From contig NZ_JAHVJA010000003.1 in NCBI RefSeq assembly GCF_019801465.1, positions 248,001 to 312,000 of the forward strand: a stretch of DNA of 64,000 nucleotides, in the 5' to 3' direction. This DNA comes from Leisingera daeponensis. GTDB lineage: Bacteria > Pseudomonadota > Alphaproteobacteria > Rhodobacterales > Rhodobacteraceae. Positions 52,685 to 61,741 of this stretch are shown piece by piece (within the stretch, counting starts at the first letter, position 1; each line of letters opens with the position of its first letter). Both the position numbers and the translations under genes were made by a program. The notes beneath the pieces are model-generated. The model did no database searches. It was not told where the DNA came from and saw nothing but the letters and a program-made list of their open reading frames with translations.

Positions 52685-53916
52685 CGGTCCTGCAGCATTG
52701 CGCTCAGCCGCTTGGAGAGCTGGGCAATGCCTGGGTCCATTCTGAATTCCGAGCGCAGCCTCGCCAGCGCGGCCTCAGCCAGTTCCGCCAGTTTTTGAGG
52801 GTGCCGGGCAGCGTAAAGCAGGCTTTCAGCCAACGCCTCGGGACTGTCTTCGCTAAGCAGTCCGTGAATGCCGTGGTCAATGAACTCCGGGATCGCTGAA
52901 ACAGGGGTAGACAGGATCGGCAGCCGCTGGGAGGCAGCTTCCATCAGTACATTGGGCAGTCCGTCACGGTCACCATCCGCCGCCACGCGGCTCGGCAGCA
53001 CGAACAGGTCCGATGCGCGCATGGCTTCGATTACCTCGGGCTGGTCACAGGCACCCCGCCACGTTATGCGGTGAGCGATCCCGGCGTCCTCCGCCATTCC
53101 CTGCAGCAGGACACTCAGCCCGCCGCCGCCAATGTGGGTCCAGTGCCAGTCAAGGCTTGAAGGCAGCAAACCCAGCGCGGCGACCAGGCGGTCGAAACCT
53201 TTCTTCTCCACCAGACGGCCGACGGACATGAAACGCACCGTCTCCTGCGGCTGGCGCAATTGGCGATCTGGCGGTGCCGGGAAGCGGCCAAGGTCCAGCC
53301 CGTGATAAACCAGATCGACCCGTTCCGGCGTGTCAGCCAGTTCTTGCAAATGCTTAGCGCCGAAACCGGTGCAGGTGGCACCAAAGGCCGCACCATGGTG
53401 AGCGGCAGAGAGCTTCTCTTTGAGCTCCCAATCAGGCGAGGTCCATATGTCCTTGGCGTGGGCCGAAAAGCTCCAAGGCAGGCCGCGCATGATTGCTGCA
53501 TAGCGTGCCACTGACGATGGCGTATGCAGAAAATGGGCGTACAGACCGAGGACTTCACCGGGCATTTCCGCAGCCAGCACACAGGCCTGGCCGAAGCGGC
53601 GGATGCGGTTGGGTGACAGGTCGCGGCGCAAGTCGCTGCGCCAGACACGGTAGGCCTCTGCGTAACCAGGCAGCTGCTGCGCCACAGCTCGGGCTCGCCA
53701 GACCCTATGCGGCTCTTCATGCAGATACTCAGGCAGATAATTCACCTGCGCTTTCAGTTGCCTGTGCAAAGGATGGCGTTTTTTGTCGGTAGGGTGGCGG
53801 AGGGACCATATCACGAAAGCATGGCCCGCAGCCTCGAGGGCTACCAACTCCTGCGCGATAAACGTCTCGGACAGGCGCGGCCAGCCCTTGACCACCACTG
53901 CAAGGGGCGTGTTCAT
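52681..53916 (-). CDS. Glycosyltransferase family 4 protein
   Basis: A 411-residue GT-B protein with a WcaL/colanic acid-like character. KGWPRLSETFIAQEL (about 10-24) is typical of that group, SVGRLVEKKGFDRLV (about 231-245) marks the donor domain, and LPSRVAADGDRDGLPNVLMEAAS (near 315-335) holds the nucleotide-sugar motif. It overlaps both neighbours by 4 bases. Cytoplasmic, no membrane anchor seen. Confidence 0.87.
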   Translation of the reverse strand: MNTPLAVVVKGWPRLSETFIAQELVALEAAGHAFVIWSLRHPTDKKRHPLHRQLKAQVNYLPEYLHEEPHRVWRARAVAQQLPGYAEAYRVWRSDLRRDLSPNRIRRFGQACVLAAEMPGEVLGLYAHFLHTPSSVARYAAIMRGLPWSFSAHAKDIWTSPDWELKEKLSAAHHGAAFGATCTGFGAKHLQELADTPERVDLVYHGLDLGRFPAPPDRQLRQPQETVRFMSVGRLVEKKGFDRLVAALGLLPSSLDWHWTHIGGGGLSVLLQGMAEDAGIAHRITWRGACDQPEVIEAMRASDLFVLPSRVAADGDRDGLPNVLMEAASQRLPILSTPVSAIPEFIDHGIHGLLSEDSPEALAESLLYAARHPQKLAELAEAALARLRSEFRMDPGIAQLSKRLSAMLQDR

Positions 53917-55139
53917 TCAGCTGCCTCTCTGCGAGTGTCCTGAAGCAATGCGGCAACTCTGCGGGTCACATAATCAAGTCCGTCCAGAAGCCCTTCGGAA
54001 CCAGCCGCCGAGGGCGGGGGCTGGTCTGCAAGCGCACGAATGGCCTTGGCCAAGGCGGGCGCGGTCCAGCCATCCCGGGTTTCGTCCAGCATGGTGGTGA
54101 GGCCGATTTCTTCAGCCCGGCTTGCACGGATCCATTGCTCCAGACGCGGGGTGGTGCGTGGCACGATCACAGCAGGTTTGTCAAATGACAGGACTTCGCA
54201 GAATGTGTTGTAACCGCCCATGCAGACAACGCCCTGAGCGCCAGCGAACAGGGTTTCGATTTGCGACTCGAACCCCACCGCGGTGACGCGGCCATTCAAG
54301 CGCGCCACACGCTCTTCAAAATCCTCGCGGGTCTCACCTGACAGGAAAGGGCCGTAGACCAGAACCGCGCGGGGGGAGAGTGCGGGGTCAGCTTCATAGG
54401 CCGAAAGCACCAGATCCACCATCATTTCGCCATCACCGCCGCCGCCTGCGGTGACCAGCAGGTAAGGCTGCTCGGGCGGCTCGCCTACCTGGCCAAGATC
54501 GCGGCGCAGGTAGCCGGTCCAATGCATCCGCGCCTGCATTTCAGGAGTGAAGGGCAGGCCTTCCGTCGGATCATAAACAGACCGGGGGCCATAGACCCAG
54601 ATCTCGTCGTAGAAATCACGGGTGGCTTCTACCGCGTGCTTACGTTTCCATTCCGCCGCCAAAACATCAGGGTCATCAAGAACATCCCGCAGGCCCAGCA
54701 CCATTTTGCAGCTTCCGCGCGTCTTCAACAGGTCAAGCGCCGGCATCAGTTCTCCACGAAAGCCAGTAGGTTCCTTGTCAGCAACCAGAACGTCCGGGTT
54801 ATACTGTTCAACGGTCGACCGGATCAGAGCCGCACGGAGGTCGGCGGTTTCCTCAATGCTCATGCCCATTGTGCGCGATGCATAGGAGCCATCAGAGCGC
54901 TTGATGACACCGGGAAGGCGCACATGGTCGACCCGGGTCGGGAAGGAAAACCGGCCTGCGACCGGTGAGCCCGTGAGGATCAGAGCCGATGCGTCAGGGT
55001 TTGCTGCGGTGATCGCACCGGCAAGTGCCCGCGACCTTCGCAGGTGACCCAGCCCGAAAGTGTCGTGGCTGTAGAACATGATCCGGGGGCCGCGCCTGCC
55101 GGTGTCTGCCGGGGAGTGGGTGGTGCCATTGTCCGTCAT
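53913..55139 (-). CDS. GT-B glycosyltransferase, MurG/GT28-like, first gene of the operon
   Basis: A 408-residue protein with N-terminal FYSHDTFGLGHLRRSRALAGAI-type sequence (about 22-40) and C-terminal VTAGGGGDGEMM plus MGGYNTFCEVLSFDKPAVIVP near 305-325, as in GT28-like transferases. It opens a seven-gene minus-strand operon in which nearly every junction is a 4-base overlap. The frame extends to a TTG at 55166, but ATG 55139 is the first ATG; neither has a good ribosome binding site, so initiation could be weak or leaderless. Product of the pathway unknown. Confidence 0.85.
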   Translation of the reverse strand: MTDNGTTHSPADTGRRGPRIMFYSHDTFGLGHLRRSRALAGAITAANPDASALILTGSPVAGRFSFPTRVDHVRLPGVIKRSDGSYASRTMGMSIEETADLRAALIRSTVEQYNPDVLVADKEPTGFRGELMPALDLLKTRGSCKMVLGLRDVLDDPDVLAAEWKRKHAVEATRDFYDEIWVYGPRSVYDPTEGLPFTPEMQARMHWTGYLRRDLGQVGEPPEQPYLLVTAGGGGDGEMMVDLVLSAYEADPALSPRAVLVYGPFLSGETREDFEERVARLNGRVTAVGFESQIETLFAGAQGVVCMGGYNTFCEVLSFDKPAVIVPRTTPRLEQWIRASRAEEIGLTTMLDETRDGWTAPALAKAIRALADQPPPSAAGSEGLLDGLDYVTRRVAALLQDTRREAAE

Positions 55140-55530
55140 ATGATTGCCCGGAAGGAAAGCCTGCAAGCGCGAGGCTGCGGCCAGGCTGCGGAGGCGCCGG
55201 AAGCAGGCCAGCCTGTGCTGCCGCTCGTTTCCAGGCGCATGCTTTCATGCTCCGCCATCTTCCGCCTCAGTTTGCGTGCCCGCTGGCCGTTTGCGGCAGG
55301 GGCGCGGTAGGTATTTGTTTTGCCGCTTCCGGCCAGGCTGATTGCTGCCGGGCCGCGGCATTGCGGCTTTCTGCCCTATGGCAGATATCTGAGTTTGTAT
55401 AGCCCGGAGCCGGAGCGCTTGCAATCATGCCGCATTGTTGCAGGGCGTACGGCAAATTGTACGCGCGCCATTTGCGCAACGCGCCGGCAGGTGATTAATT
55501 TGACGCAAGTTTTCAGAAGGGTAGCCTGCC
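55140..55530. other. 391-base divergent intergenic region (glycosyltransferase operon / MscS)
   Basis: No convincing gene was found. Short frames here lack ribosome binding sites and family features. The region must hold two divergent promoters. An inverted repeat GCGTAC (55445-55450) / GTACGC (55459-55464) with an 8-base spacer lies 67-86 bases before the MscS start, followed by a TTGCGCAA palindrome; either could be an operator. AGAAGGG lies 9 bases before the MscS ATG. Confidence 0.5.
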
Positions 55531-58008
55531 ATGCTGCATACACTGGTCCGTTTTCTTCTCTGCCTGCTTCTGAGTCTTGGCCCGGCATCTCACGCCGGCG
55601 CGCAGAAAAGTGACCCAGCTGGGCCAGAGGCGCTGTCCCGGGCGATCGAACAAGCGGCGGAAAGCGGCGTCAGCGTGTTGGTGGTCGACAGCAATGGGCG
55701 GTTGCTGAATGCGCCGCCGGATGCCCAGCAGGCAACGGCCAATTCTGCAGCCGGTGTGATGGAGCAGCCGTCAGCGCTGATGAAGGCGCAATCGAGAGTT
55801 GCCGCATTCCGTGCAGAACTGAACAGCCGCTTGGAAGCGCTGCCCTATTCCGTTTTCGAGATGCAATACATCTTGCGGCAGACCAGCCCGGACGGGCGCA
55901 TTATGACCTATGTGGAGGTGTTGGGCTGGAGTGTGCTGTTCCTGCTGATCGGCCGCTGGCTGTCAGTGGAGATATACGGAAAGCGTTTTGCCAAGAGGTT
56001 CGTGGTCGCTCGAATCCTGAAAACCCCTGAAGGATACCAGGAGAAGATGCCCTTTCTGGTTTTCCGCTTCCTTATGGGTATTGGAGCCACAATCTTTGCG
56101 ATGATCTTTGCCGCGCTGGTTTCGTATCTGATTTTTGGCGCGTCGGGTGATCCCTCCATCGAGTTTACCGTGACAGCGATCTACACCGCCTACTTCCTGG
56201 CGCGGACCGTGTCGGACCTATGGAGGATGGTGCTGTCGCCATTTCTTGCGCAGTACCGTATCCCGGTATTCTCTGACCGGGACGCCAAGCGGCTGTATAT
56301 CTGGGCGTCCTTGCTGGCAACCTACGACATCTCGTCGACGCTGTTTGCGACCTGGGTCGGGGACTTCGGGCTCAACTACAACGTCTACGCGTTGGTGTAC
56401 GGTGTTCTTGCGTTGGTAGGGACACTCGGCAACCTCTTGATGGTGCTGGTCAACGGCCGCGCAATCTCAAATGCCATCCGCGCTGGCCGCCCGCCTGAGG
56501 ACTGCTCATGGCTGGTGCGGCTCCTGTCAGTGGCATGGGCGCCCGTGCTGATGTTCTACATGATATTCGGCTGGTTCAAACTGGCCTTTGACCTGGTCCT
56601 TGAGCATGAGGTTTCGGTTCCGCTGATGGCGGGAAGCTACTTTGTTCTGACCACGATACTGGTGGTGTACGGGGCCATTAATTACCTGATTGAAAGGTAT
56701 TTCCGCCGCATCCGCTCTGGCCGTGCTGCGCTGAAAGGGGGAAAAGAGTCTGAAGCGCTCGAACCGAGCGCCGGCGAGGATGGCAGCAGGGAACCGGCAG
56801 ATGAGACGGCTTTTCCGGGAACTGGTTCATCTGTGCAGCCAGATACCATTGCCGCCGGAGACAGTGCAGCAGCCGAGGCAATGCCAGCGGGAGCTGAAGC
56901 TATTGGGGAACTGTACGACAGCACTGAAGAGATGTCCGAGCAGGCGAAGCATCCGATTGCCACTTACGAGGATCTGGCCCGCCGCGTCGCGGGGATCCTT
57001 GCCTTTGTCGTCGGGGCTTATTCGCTGGTTATGGTCTGGAACCCGGATGCCAGTTGGCTCAGAACCACTGCGGCAGAACGTGCAGTGGATGTGACTGCCA
57101 TTCTGTTCATCGGGTACATTGTATATCACCTGTTCCGGATCTGGATCGACAGCAAGATTGACGAGGAAGTCGGGGACATCCCTGAGGCCGAACTGGGGGA
57201 TGAGGGCGGTGCGGGCGGGGCCAGCCGGCTGGCTACGCTCCTGCCTTTGTTCCGGGGCGCTATCCTGGCTGTAGTGCTGGTGTCGATTGTCCTCATTCTT
57301 CTGTTGGAACTGGGGATCAACGTCAGTCCGCTGTTTGCCGGTGCGGGCGTTGTCGGCCTGGCTGTGGGTTTTGGCTCGCAGACGCTGGTGCGGGATATTT
57401 TCTCAGGCGCGTTCTTCCTGATCGATGATGCCTTCCGCAAAGGCGAATACATCGATATCGGCGATGTGAAGGGTACTGTCGAGAAGATCTCGGTCCGCTC
57501 TTTCCAGCTGCGTCATCACCTTGGCGCACTGCACACCATACCCTTCGGCGAGATCAAGGTGCTGACCAACTATTCCCGTGACTGGGTGATGATGAAGCTG
57601 CCCCTGCGGGTCACTTATGACACCGATGTTGAGAAAGTCCGCAAGCTGATTAAAAAATTGGGACAGAAGCTGATGGAGGACCCTGTCGTCGGTCACACCT
57701 TCATTCAGCCGCTGAAATCGCAGGGGGTGATCGAAATGCAGGATTCTGCGATGATCATCCGGGTGAAGTTCATGACCAAGCCGGGGGATCAGTGGATCGT
57801 CCGCAAGAGGGTGTACCAGGAAATCCGTGAACTGTTCGCGCGGGAAGGCGTGAAGTTTGCCCATCGTGAGGTCACTGTCCGGCTGGCGCCGGATCAAAAT
57901 GAAGAAGCAACCTCCAAACAGAAACAGGCGGCTTTGGGAGCCGTGCAGGCTGCCATTGAGGAAGAGATGCCGGAAGACATGGGCGGACCTGGCGGTGAAG
58001 ACCGTTGA
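55531..58008 (+). CDS. Large MscS-family mechanosensitive channel
   Basis: An 825-residue MscS-type channel. It has a signal peptide (to about residue 25), a periplasmic region with a predicted helical part, several membrane segments (about 125-145, 170-210, 225-250, 290-310, 330-355, 370-390), and an acidic low-complexity linker (about 395-470). More membrane segments and the MscS core follow (about 575-795). The pore helix GAGVVGLAVGFGSQTLVRDIFSG and the downstream EYIDIGDVKGTVEKI beta domain are diagnostic. It would release solutes on osmotic downshock. It is divergent from the glycosyltransferase operon. Confidence 0.9.
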   Translation: MLHTLVRFLLCLLLSLGPASHAGAQKSDPAGPEALSRAIEQAAESGVSVLVVDSNGRLLNAPPDAQQATANSAAGVMEQPSALMKAQSRVAAFRAELNSRLEALPYSVFEMQYILRQTSPDGRIMTYVEVLGWSVLFLLIGRWLSVEIYGKRFAKRFVVARILKTPEGYQEKMPFLVFRFLMGIGATIFAMIFAALVSYLIFGASGDPSIEFTVTAIYTAYFLARTVSDLWRMVLSPFLAQYRIPVFSDRDAKRLYIWASLLATYDISSTLFATWVGDFGLNYNVYALVYGVLALVGTLGNLLMVLVNGRAISNAIRAGRPPEDCSWLVRLLSVAWAPVLMFYMIFGWFKLAFDLVLEHEVSVPLMAGSYFVLTTILVVYGAINYLIERYFRRIRSGRAALKGGKESEALEPSAGEDGSREPADETAFPGTGSSVQPDTIAAGDSAAAEAMPAGAEAIGELYDSTEEMSEQAKHPIATYEDLARRVAGILAFVVGAYSLVMVWNPDASWLRTTAAERAVDVTAILFIGYIVYHLFRIWIDSKIDEEVGDIPEAELGDEGGAGGASRLATLLPLFRGAILAVVLVSIVLILLLELGINVSPLFAGAGVVGLAVGFGSQTLVRDIFSGAFFLIDDAFRKGEYIDIGDVKGTVEKISVRSFQLRHHLGALHTIPFGEIKVLTNYSRDWVMMKLPLRVTYDTDVEKVRKLIKKLGQKLMEDPVVGHTFIQPLKSQGVIEMQDSAMIIRVKFMTKPGDQWIVRKRVYQEIRELFAREGVKFAHREVTVRLAPDQNEEATSKQKQAALGAVQAAIEEEMPEDMGGPGGEDR

Positions 58009-58138
58009 GTTGTTTCGCCAGGGAAACAATTCGGTTCTGCAATGTTTTGATGGCACGTTCCGGTGGGATCAGGTTTGGGGATTTCTGCTGCGCAACGTTG
58101 CTTAAGGCAGTGAATTGGCAACTAGGGAGAAGCTGAAG

Positions 58139-58169
58139 CTTCCCGGCCGGTTTTATCCCGGTCCGGAAG
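58139..58169. terminator. Imperfect hairpin between convergent genes
   Basis: CTTCCCGGCCGG and CCGGTCCGGAAG pair over 10 of 12 bases around TTTTATC, between the MscS and CoA transferase 3' ends. There is no T-run, so a terminator role is uncertain. Confidence 0.3.
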
Positions 58170-58218
58170 ATAGCGCAGGGATTGGACTTGAGGCTTCGCG
58201 GAGCTCTGCCGGCGCTTC

Positions 58219-59565
58219 CTAGCCCGGCCAGAAGGCTGGGGCACTGCAGCAGCGGGTTGCCGGCAGGTCCCAGTGCATTCGGGTCGTGCTTAAGTTCAGT
58301 GGTGCGGCGAGGCGATGGCCGGGCCCCCAGCCAGTGTTCTCTGTTCGCTGAACATAGTCTTGTTCCGCGGGCATGGTCAGTTCCATGCCCTCAGCTGTTT
58401 GTTGTTTTCCGGCGAGCAGTTCAGCCGTGCGGGCAAGAGAGAGGCGGGCGGACGGGGCCGTTTCACCTCGGGCCGCTGCGGCTAAAGCGCTGAGCACTGC
58501 CGCTGCCATCAGATACCCTGTCGCGTGGTCAAGGGCCTGTACCGGCAGAGGGTGCGGATCGCGTGATCCTGCCCAGTCCCGGCCCGCATCCGCGATGCCA
58601 GCGCTCATCTGCACCAGGCTGTCGAACCCGCGGCGGTCAGCCCAGGGACCGGTCCAGCCGTAAGCATCCAGAGCTGCTTCCACAGCGTTGGGCGCCAGCT
58701 TGCGACGGGTTGCGCTGTCATATCCAAGGCGATCCAGCGCTCCAGGGCGGTAGCCGTGCACCAGCACATCTGTCTGGGCCAACAGGGATTCGAAAACCAG
58801 CCGGTCTTCGCCCTTGGTCAGATCAAGTGCGGCCATCCGCTTGCCCAGCGATATGTCGGCAATAACCCCAGGCTCGTCCCAGCCGGGGGGGTCGATGCGC
58901 AGCACATCGGCGCCGAAACCGGCCAGGGTTCTGGTGGCGACCGGGCCGGCCAGGACGCGGGTGAGGTCCAGCACCCGCAAGCCGGCAAGGGGACGTTCTG
59001 CCGTTGCCTGCGGCCGGTTCCCGAGTCTGATTGAGCGGGGTAAGTTCCAATCGATCAGAGGCTCTGCCGCCACCGCGCGCCCCTGAGGATGCTCCTGCCA
59101 TTCCGCGCGGCTGCGCATGGCGGCAGCTACACCGCCTGCAGACACAACGGCGCTTTCCAGAGCTTCTGACTGCCAGTGGCTGACAGCTTCGGAAACGGCG
59201 TCGCGTTCAGCCTGGCAGCCCAGCACGCGCAAAGCAGCTGTACGGTGATGAGGCAGGTTTGTGTGAAGGCGGATCCAGCCGTCCGCAGTTTCGTAGTTGC
59301 CGGCAACGGGATCCCACAGACTGGGCAGCTTCCAGCCATCAGGGCGGAAGCTGTAGCCGAACCAGAGTGCGGCCAGGCGCTGATCAATAACGACATCAGG
59401 CGCAGAAGGAGCGAGATGCAAAGTTTCAATCAGCCTTGCCAGCTCAAGCCCGACAGCCGCAATCGAGGCGGTAGCGAGTTCGGTGACAGCAAAGGCGCTG
59501 CGCCACCGGCCGCTCCCGTTCAGGCGGAATTGGCCCGCGGCGGGTAAGGCGGCCAGAAGTGTCAA
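58219..59565 (-). CDS. CoA-transferase-III family protein with swapped halves, transporter-linked
   Basis: A 448-residue protein whose order of family regions is reversed. Residues about 88-170 resemble the C-terminal part of CaiB-type enzymes (ADGWIRLHTN, then the WQSEALESAVVSAGGVAAAM stretch). Residues 193 onward are the normal N-terminal domain (LAGLRVLDLTRVLAGPVATR). The catalytic aspartate appears conserved as D346 in QALDHATGY. It starts with TTG overlapping the ABC permease stop (TTGA), so it is the last gene of the transporter operon. It may activate the imported compound as a CoA ester; substrate unknown. Confidence 0.8.
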   Translation of the reverse strand: MTLLAALPAAGQFRLNGSGRWRSAFAVTELATASIAAVGLELARLIETLHLAPSAPDVVIDQRLAALWFGYSFRPDGWKLPSLWDPVAGNYETADGWIRLHTNLPHHRTAALRVLGCQAERDAVSEAVSHWQSEALESAVVSAGGVAAAMRSRAEWQEHPQGRAVAAEPLIDWNLPRSIRLGNRPQATAERPLAGLRVLDLTRVLAGPVATRTLAGFGADVLRIDPPGWDEPGVIADISLGKRMAALDLTKGEDRLVFESLLAQTDVLVHGYRPGALDRLGYDSATRRKLAPNAVEAALDAYGWTGPWADRRGFDSLVQMSAGIADAGRDWAGSRDPHPLPVQALDHATGYLMAAAVLSALAAAARGETAPSARLSLARTAELLAGKQQTAEGMELTMPAEQDYVQRTENTGWGPGHRLAAPLNLSTTRMHWDLPATRCCSAPAFWPG

Positions 59566-60716
59566 TGCTGATAGGGGTCCAGGCTGTCACGCAGCCCGTC
59601 GCCAAGGAAGTTGAAGGCAAGCACGACGACGACGATCGGCAGCATCGGAATGGCCAGCCAGGGGTAAATCTCCACAGATGTCAGGTTCTGGGCGTCGTTC
59701 AGCATAACCCCCCAGCTGACCGCCGGCGCGCGCAGGCCGAGGCCAAGGAAAGACAGGGCGGTTTCACCCAGAATCATGGCCGGGATCGAAAGGGTAGCAG
59801 AGGCAATAAGGTGTGACATGAAGTTCGGCAGCAGATGCTTGCGGATCACCCGGCCGGAAGACGCCCCCATCATTTCCGCGGCGCGGACATATTCCTCTTC
59901 CCTAAGAGACAAGAACTTGGCGCGAACAGACCGGGCAAGGCCGGGCCAGTCCAGAATACCGAGAATGATCGAGATTATGAAAAACACAGCAACCGGCGAC
60001 CAGTTCGAGGGAACTGCCGCAGAAAGCGCGAGCCACAAGGGCAGTTCGGGCAGTGAGCGCAGGATCTCGATCACCCGGTTCACTGTCCAGTCTACGCGGC
60101 CGCCGAAGTACCCGGCGACACTGCCGAAGAAGATGCCCAGAACGAAAGAAACCGTGATCCCGATCAGGCCTACTGTCAGGGACAGCTGGGCTCCGTAAGA
60201 TACCCGACTGAAGATATCGCGCCCCAGGCGGTCTGACCCCATAATGAAGATCGTGGCTTCCTCGCTGGCACAAAACAGATGCCGGTTGCTTTCGATGAAG
60301 CCGGCCAGGTTGTAGGTGCTGCCTTCACAGAAGAACTTGAGTTTGAGCGGGCGCGAGGTGTCCGGCTTGAACTCCCACTGGAAAGTCTCGAGGTTGGCCT
60401 CGGAAGTCATCGGGTAGACGAAGGGGCCGATAAACTCCCCTTCGTGGAACAGCTTGATCGATTGCGGCGGTGAATAGAGGTGTTCAGAAAACCGCTGGTT
60501 GGGGCCGTAAGGAGCGATGAAGCCGGCGAATGGGATAAGGAAATAAGCAATAAAGAGGAAGATACCGGAAATCAGACCCAGCTTGTGGGTCTTGAATTTG
60601 CGCCAGACCAGCAGCCAGTTGGGAGCGTCCAGATCCTTACGCTCCAGCTCCAGCAAAGACGCTTGCGGATCGAAGGGCTCATCATCGACATAGCGTCCGT
60701 CGGGCAGATGTGTCAT
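59562..60716 (-). CDS. ABC transporter permease, OppC/YejE-like
   Basis: A 384-residue permease. After a cytoplasmic N-terminus and a first membrane helix (about 45-70) comes an unusually long non-membrane stretch (about 75-165) containing two cysteines, then the BPD transporter domain with five helices. The EAA-type coupling loop is EYVRAAEMMGASSGRVIRKHLLPN (about 270-293), and it ends with LGDGLRDSLDP, typical of OppC proteins. It overlaps both neighbours by 4 bases. Peptide or peptide-like cargo is likely. Confidence 0.9.
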   Translation of the reverse strand: MTHLPDGRYVDDEPFDPQASLLELERKDLDAPNWLLVWRKFKTHKLGLISGIFLFIAYFLIPFAGFIAPYGPNQRFSEHLYSPPQSIKLFHEGEFIGPFVYPMTSEANLETFQWEFKPDTSRPLKLKFFCEGSTYNLAGFIESNRHLFCASEEATIFIMGSDRLGRDIFSRVSYGAQLSLTVGLIGITVSFVLGIFFGSVAGYFGGRVDWTVNRVIEILRSLPELPLWLALSAAVPSNWSPVAVFFIISIILGILDWPGLARSVRAKFLSLREEEYVRAAEMMGASSGRVIRKHLLPNFMSHLIASATLSIPAMILGETALSFLGLGLRAPAVSWGVMLNDAQNLTSVEIYPWLAIPMLPIVVVVLAFNFLGDGLRDSLDPYQH

Positions 60717-61741
60717 GCGTCGCGCCCCTCGTAGCGGATTCTGGGATCAAGCAGCACCAGCAGCACATCCGAGATCATGGTGCCGATCAGGGTGAGCAGG
60801 GCGACGAACATCAGTACAAAGCCAGACAGGAACATATCCTGGGTCTTCAGCGCCGTAAGCAGGGTTGGGCCGATGGTTTGCAGGCCCAGAACCACCGACA
60901 CCAGCACGGACCCGGAAATCATTGAGGGCAGCAAATTGCCGATGTCGGCCACAAAGGGATTGAAGGCCACCCGCAACGGGTACTTTGCCAGCATGCGCGA
61001 CGGTGCCATGCCTTTTGCGATGGCGGTCTCCACATAGGGCTTGCCCAGTTCGTCCAGCATGTTGGCGCGCAGCCGCTGCATCATGGCAGAGGCACCGGCT
61101 GTGCCGATCACGAAGGTTGGAACAATGAGGTGGACAAGGATGGATTTCACCTTCTCCCAGTTCATCGGCACGCCCTCGAATTCAGGTGCCATTAGCCCGC
61201 CGATCGGCAGATCAAACCAGCGGTGACCGTAGTAGAACAGGATCAGGGCCAGCAGGAAGTTCGGCGTTGCAAGCCCCAGATAGCCGACAAAAGCAGTGGT
61301 GTAGTCGACCCAGGTGCGGGCGCGGGCGGCAGCCAGTACGCCCAAGGGCAGGGCGACGGCATACACAAAGATGACAGCAGCCAGATTCACCAATACGGTC
61401 AGCCACAGGCTGTCGCCGACAATATCGGCCACTGGGCTGTCGAATTCGAAGGACCAGCCGAAATTGCCCTGGATCATGCCGGAGAACCCGTGCGGGCCCG
61501 GCAGGAAGCCCATCCAGATCATGTATTGCTGCCACAGCGGTTTATCGAGCGCGTATTCTTTGCGCAGGAATTCGGCTTTTGCCACGCCGGCGGACTGACC
61601 GGTCGCCTGCAGTTCGGCAATCTGGTTCGACAGGTAATCGCCGGGCGGCAGGTTGATAATGACGAACACAAGCACCGAGACCACCAGCAGTGTCATCAGC
61701 ATGGTGCCAAAGCGGTAGATGGCGTATTTCAGTATTTCCAT
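60713..61741 (-). CDS. ABC transporter permease, OppB/YejB-like
   Basis: A 342-residue permease beginning with the usual OppB helix (YAIYRFGTMLMTLLVVSVLVFVIINLPPGDYL). Five further helices follow, with the coupling loop YVETAIAKGMAPSRMLAKYPLR (about 233-254). Together with the OppC-like subunit it forms the membrane channel. The start codon overlaps the binding-protein stop (TGATG). Confidence 0.9.
   Translation of the reverse strand: MEILKYAIYRFGTMLMTLLVVSVLVFVIINLPPGDYLSNQIAELQATGQSAGVAKAEFLRKEYALDKPLWQQYMIWMGFLPGPHGFSGMIQGNFGWSFEFDSPVADIVGDSLWLTVLVNLAAVIFVYAVALPLGVLAAARARTWVDYTTAFVGYLGLATPNFLLALILFYYGHRWFDLPIGGLMAPEFEGVPMNWEKVKSILVHLIVPTFVIGTAGASAMMQRLRANMLDELGKPYVETAIAKGMAPSRMLAKYPLRVAFNPFVADIGNLLPSMISGSVLVSVVLGLQTIGPTLLTALKTQDMFLSGFVLMFVALLTLIGTMISDVLLVLLDPRIRYEGRDA

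Noticed and set aside
55167-55500. Short frames between the glycosyltransferase operon and MscS considered as small genes
   Set aside because: They lack ribosome binding sites, overlap each other on both strands, and have no recognisable features.
58444-58446. Arg374 of the permuted CoA transferase replacing an Asp found in the ordinary CaiB protein
   Set aside because: At first this looked like loss of the catalytic residue. The catalytic aspartate of the family lies in the earlier GD-x3-TG-type segment and is present as D346, so I do not claim inactivity from this change.
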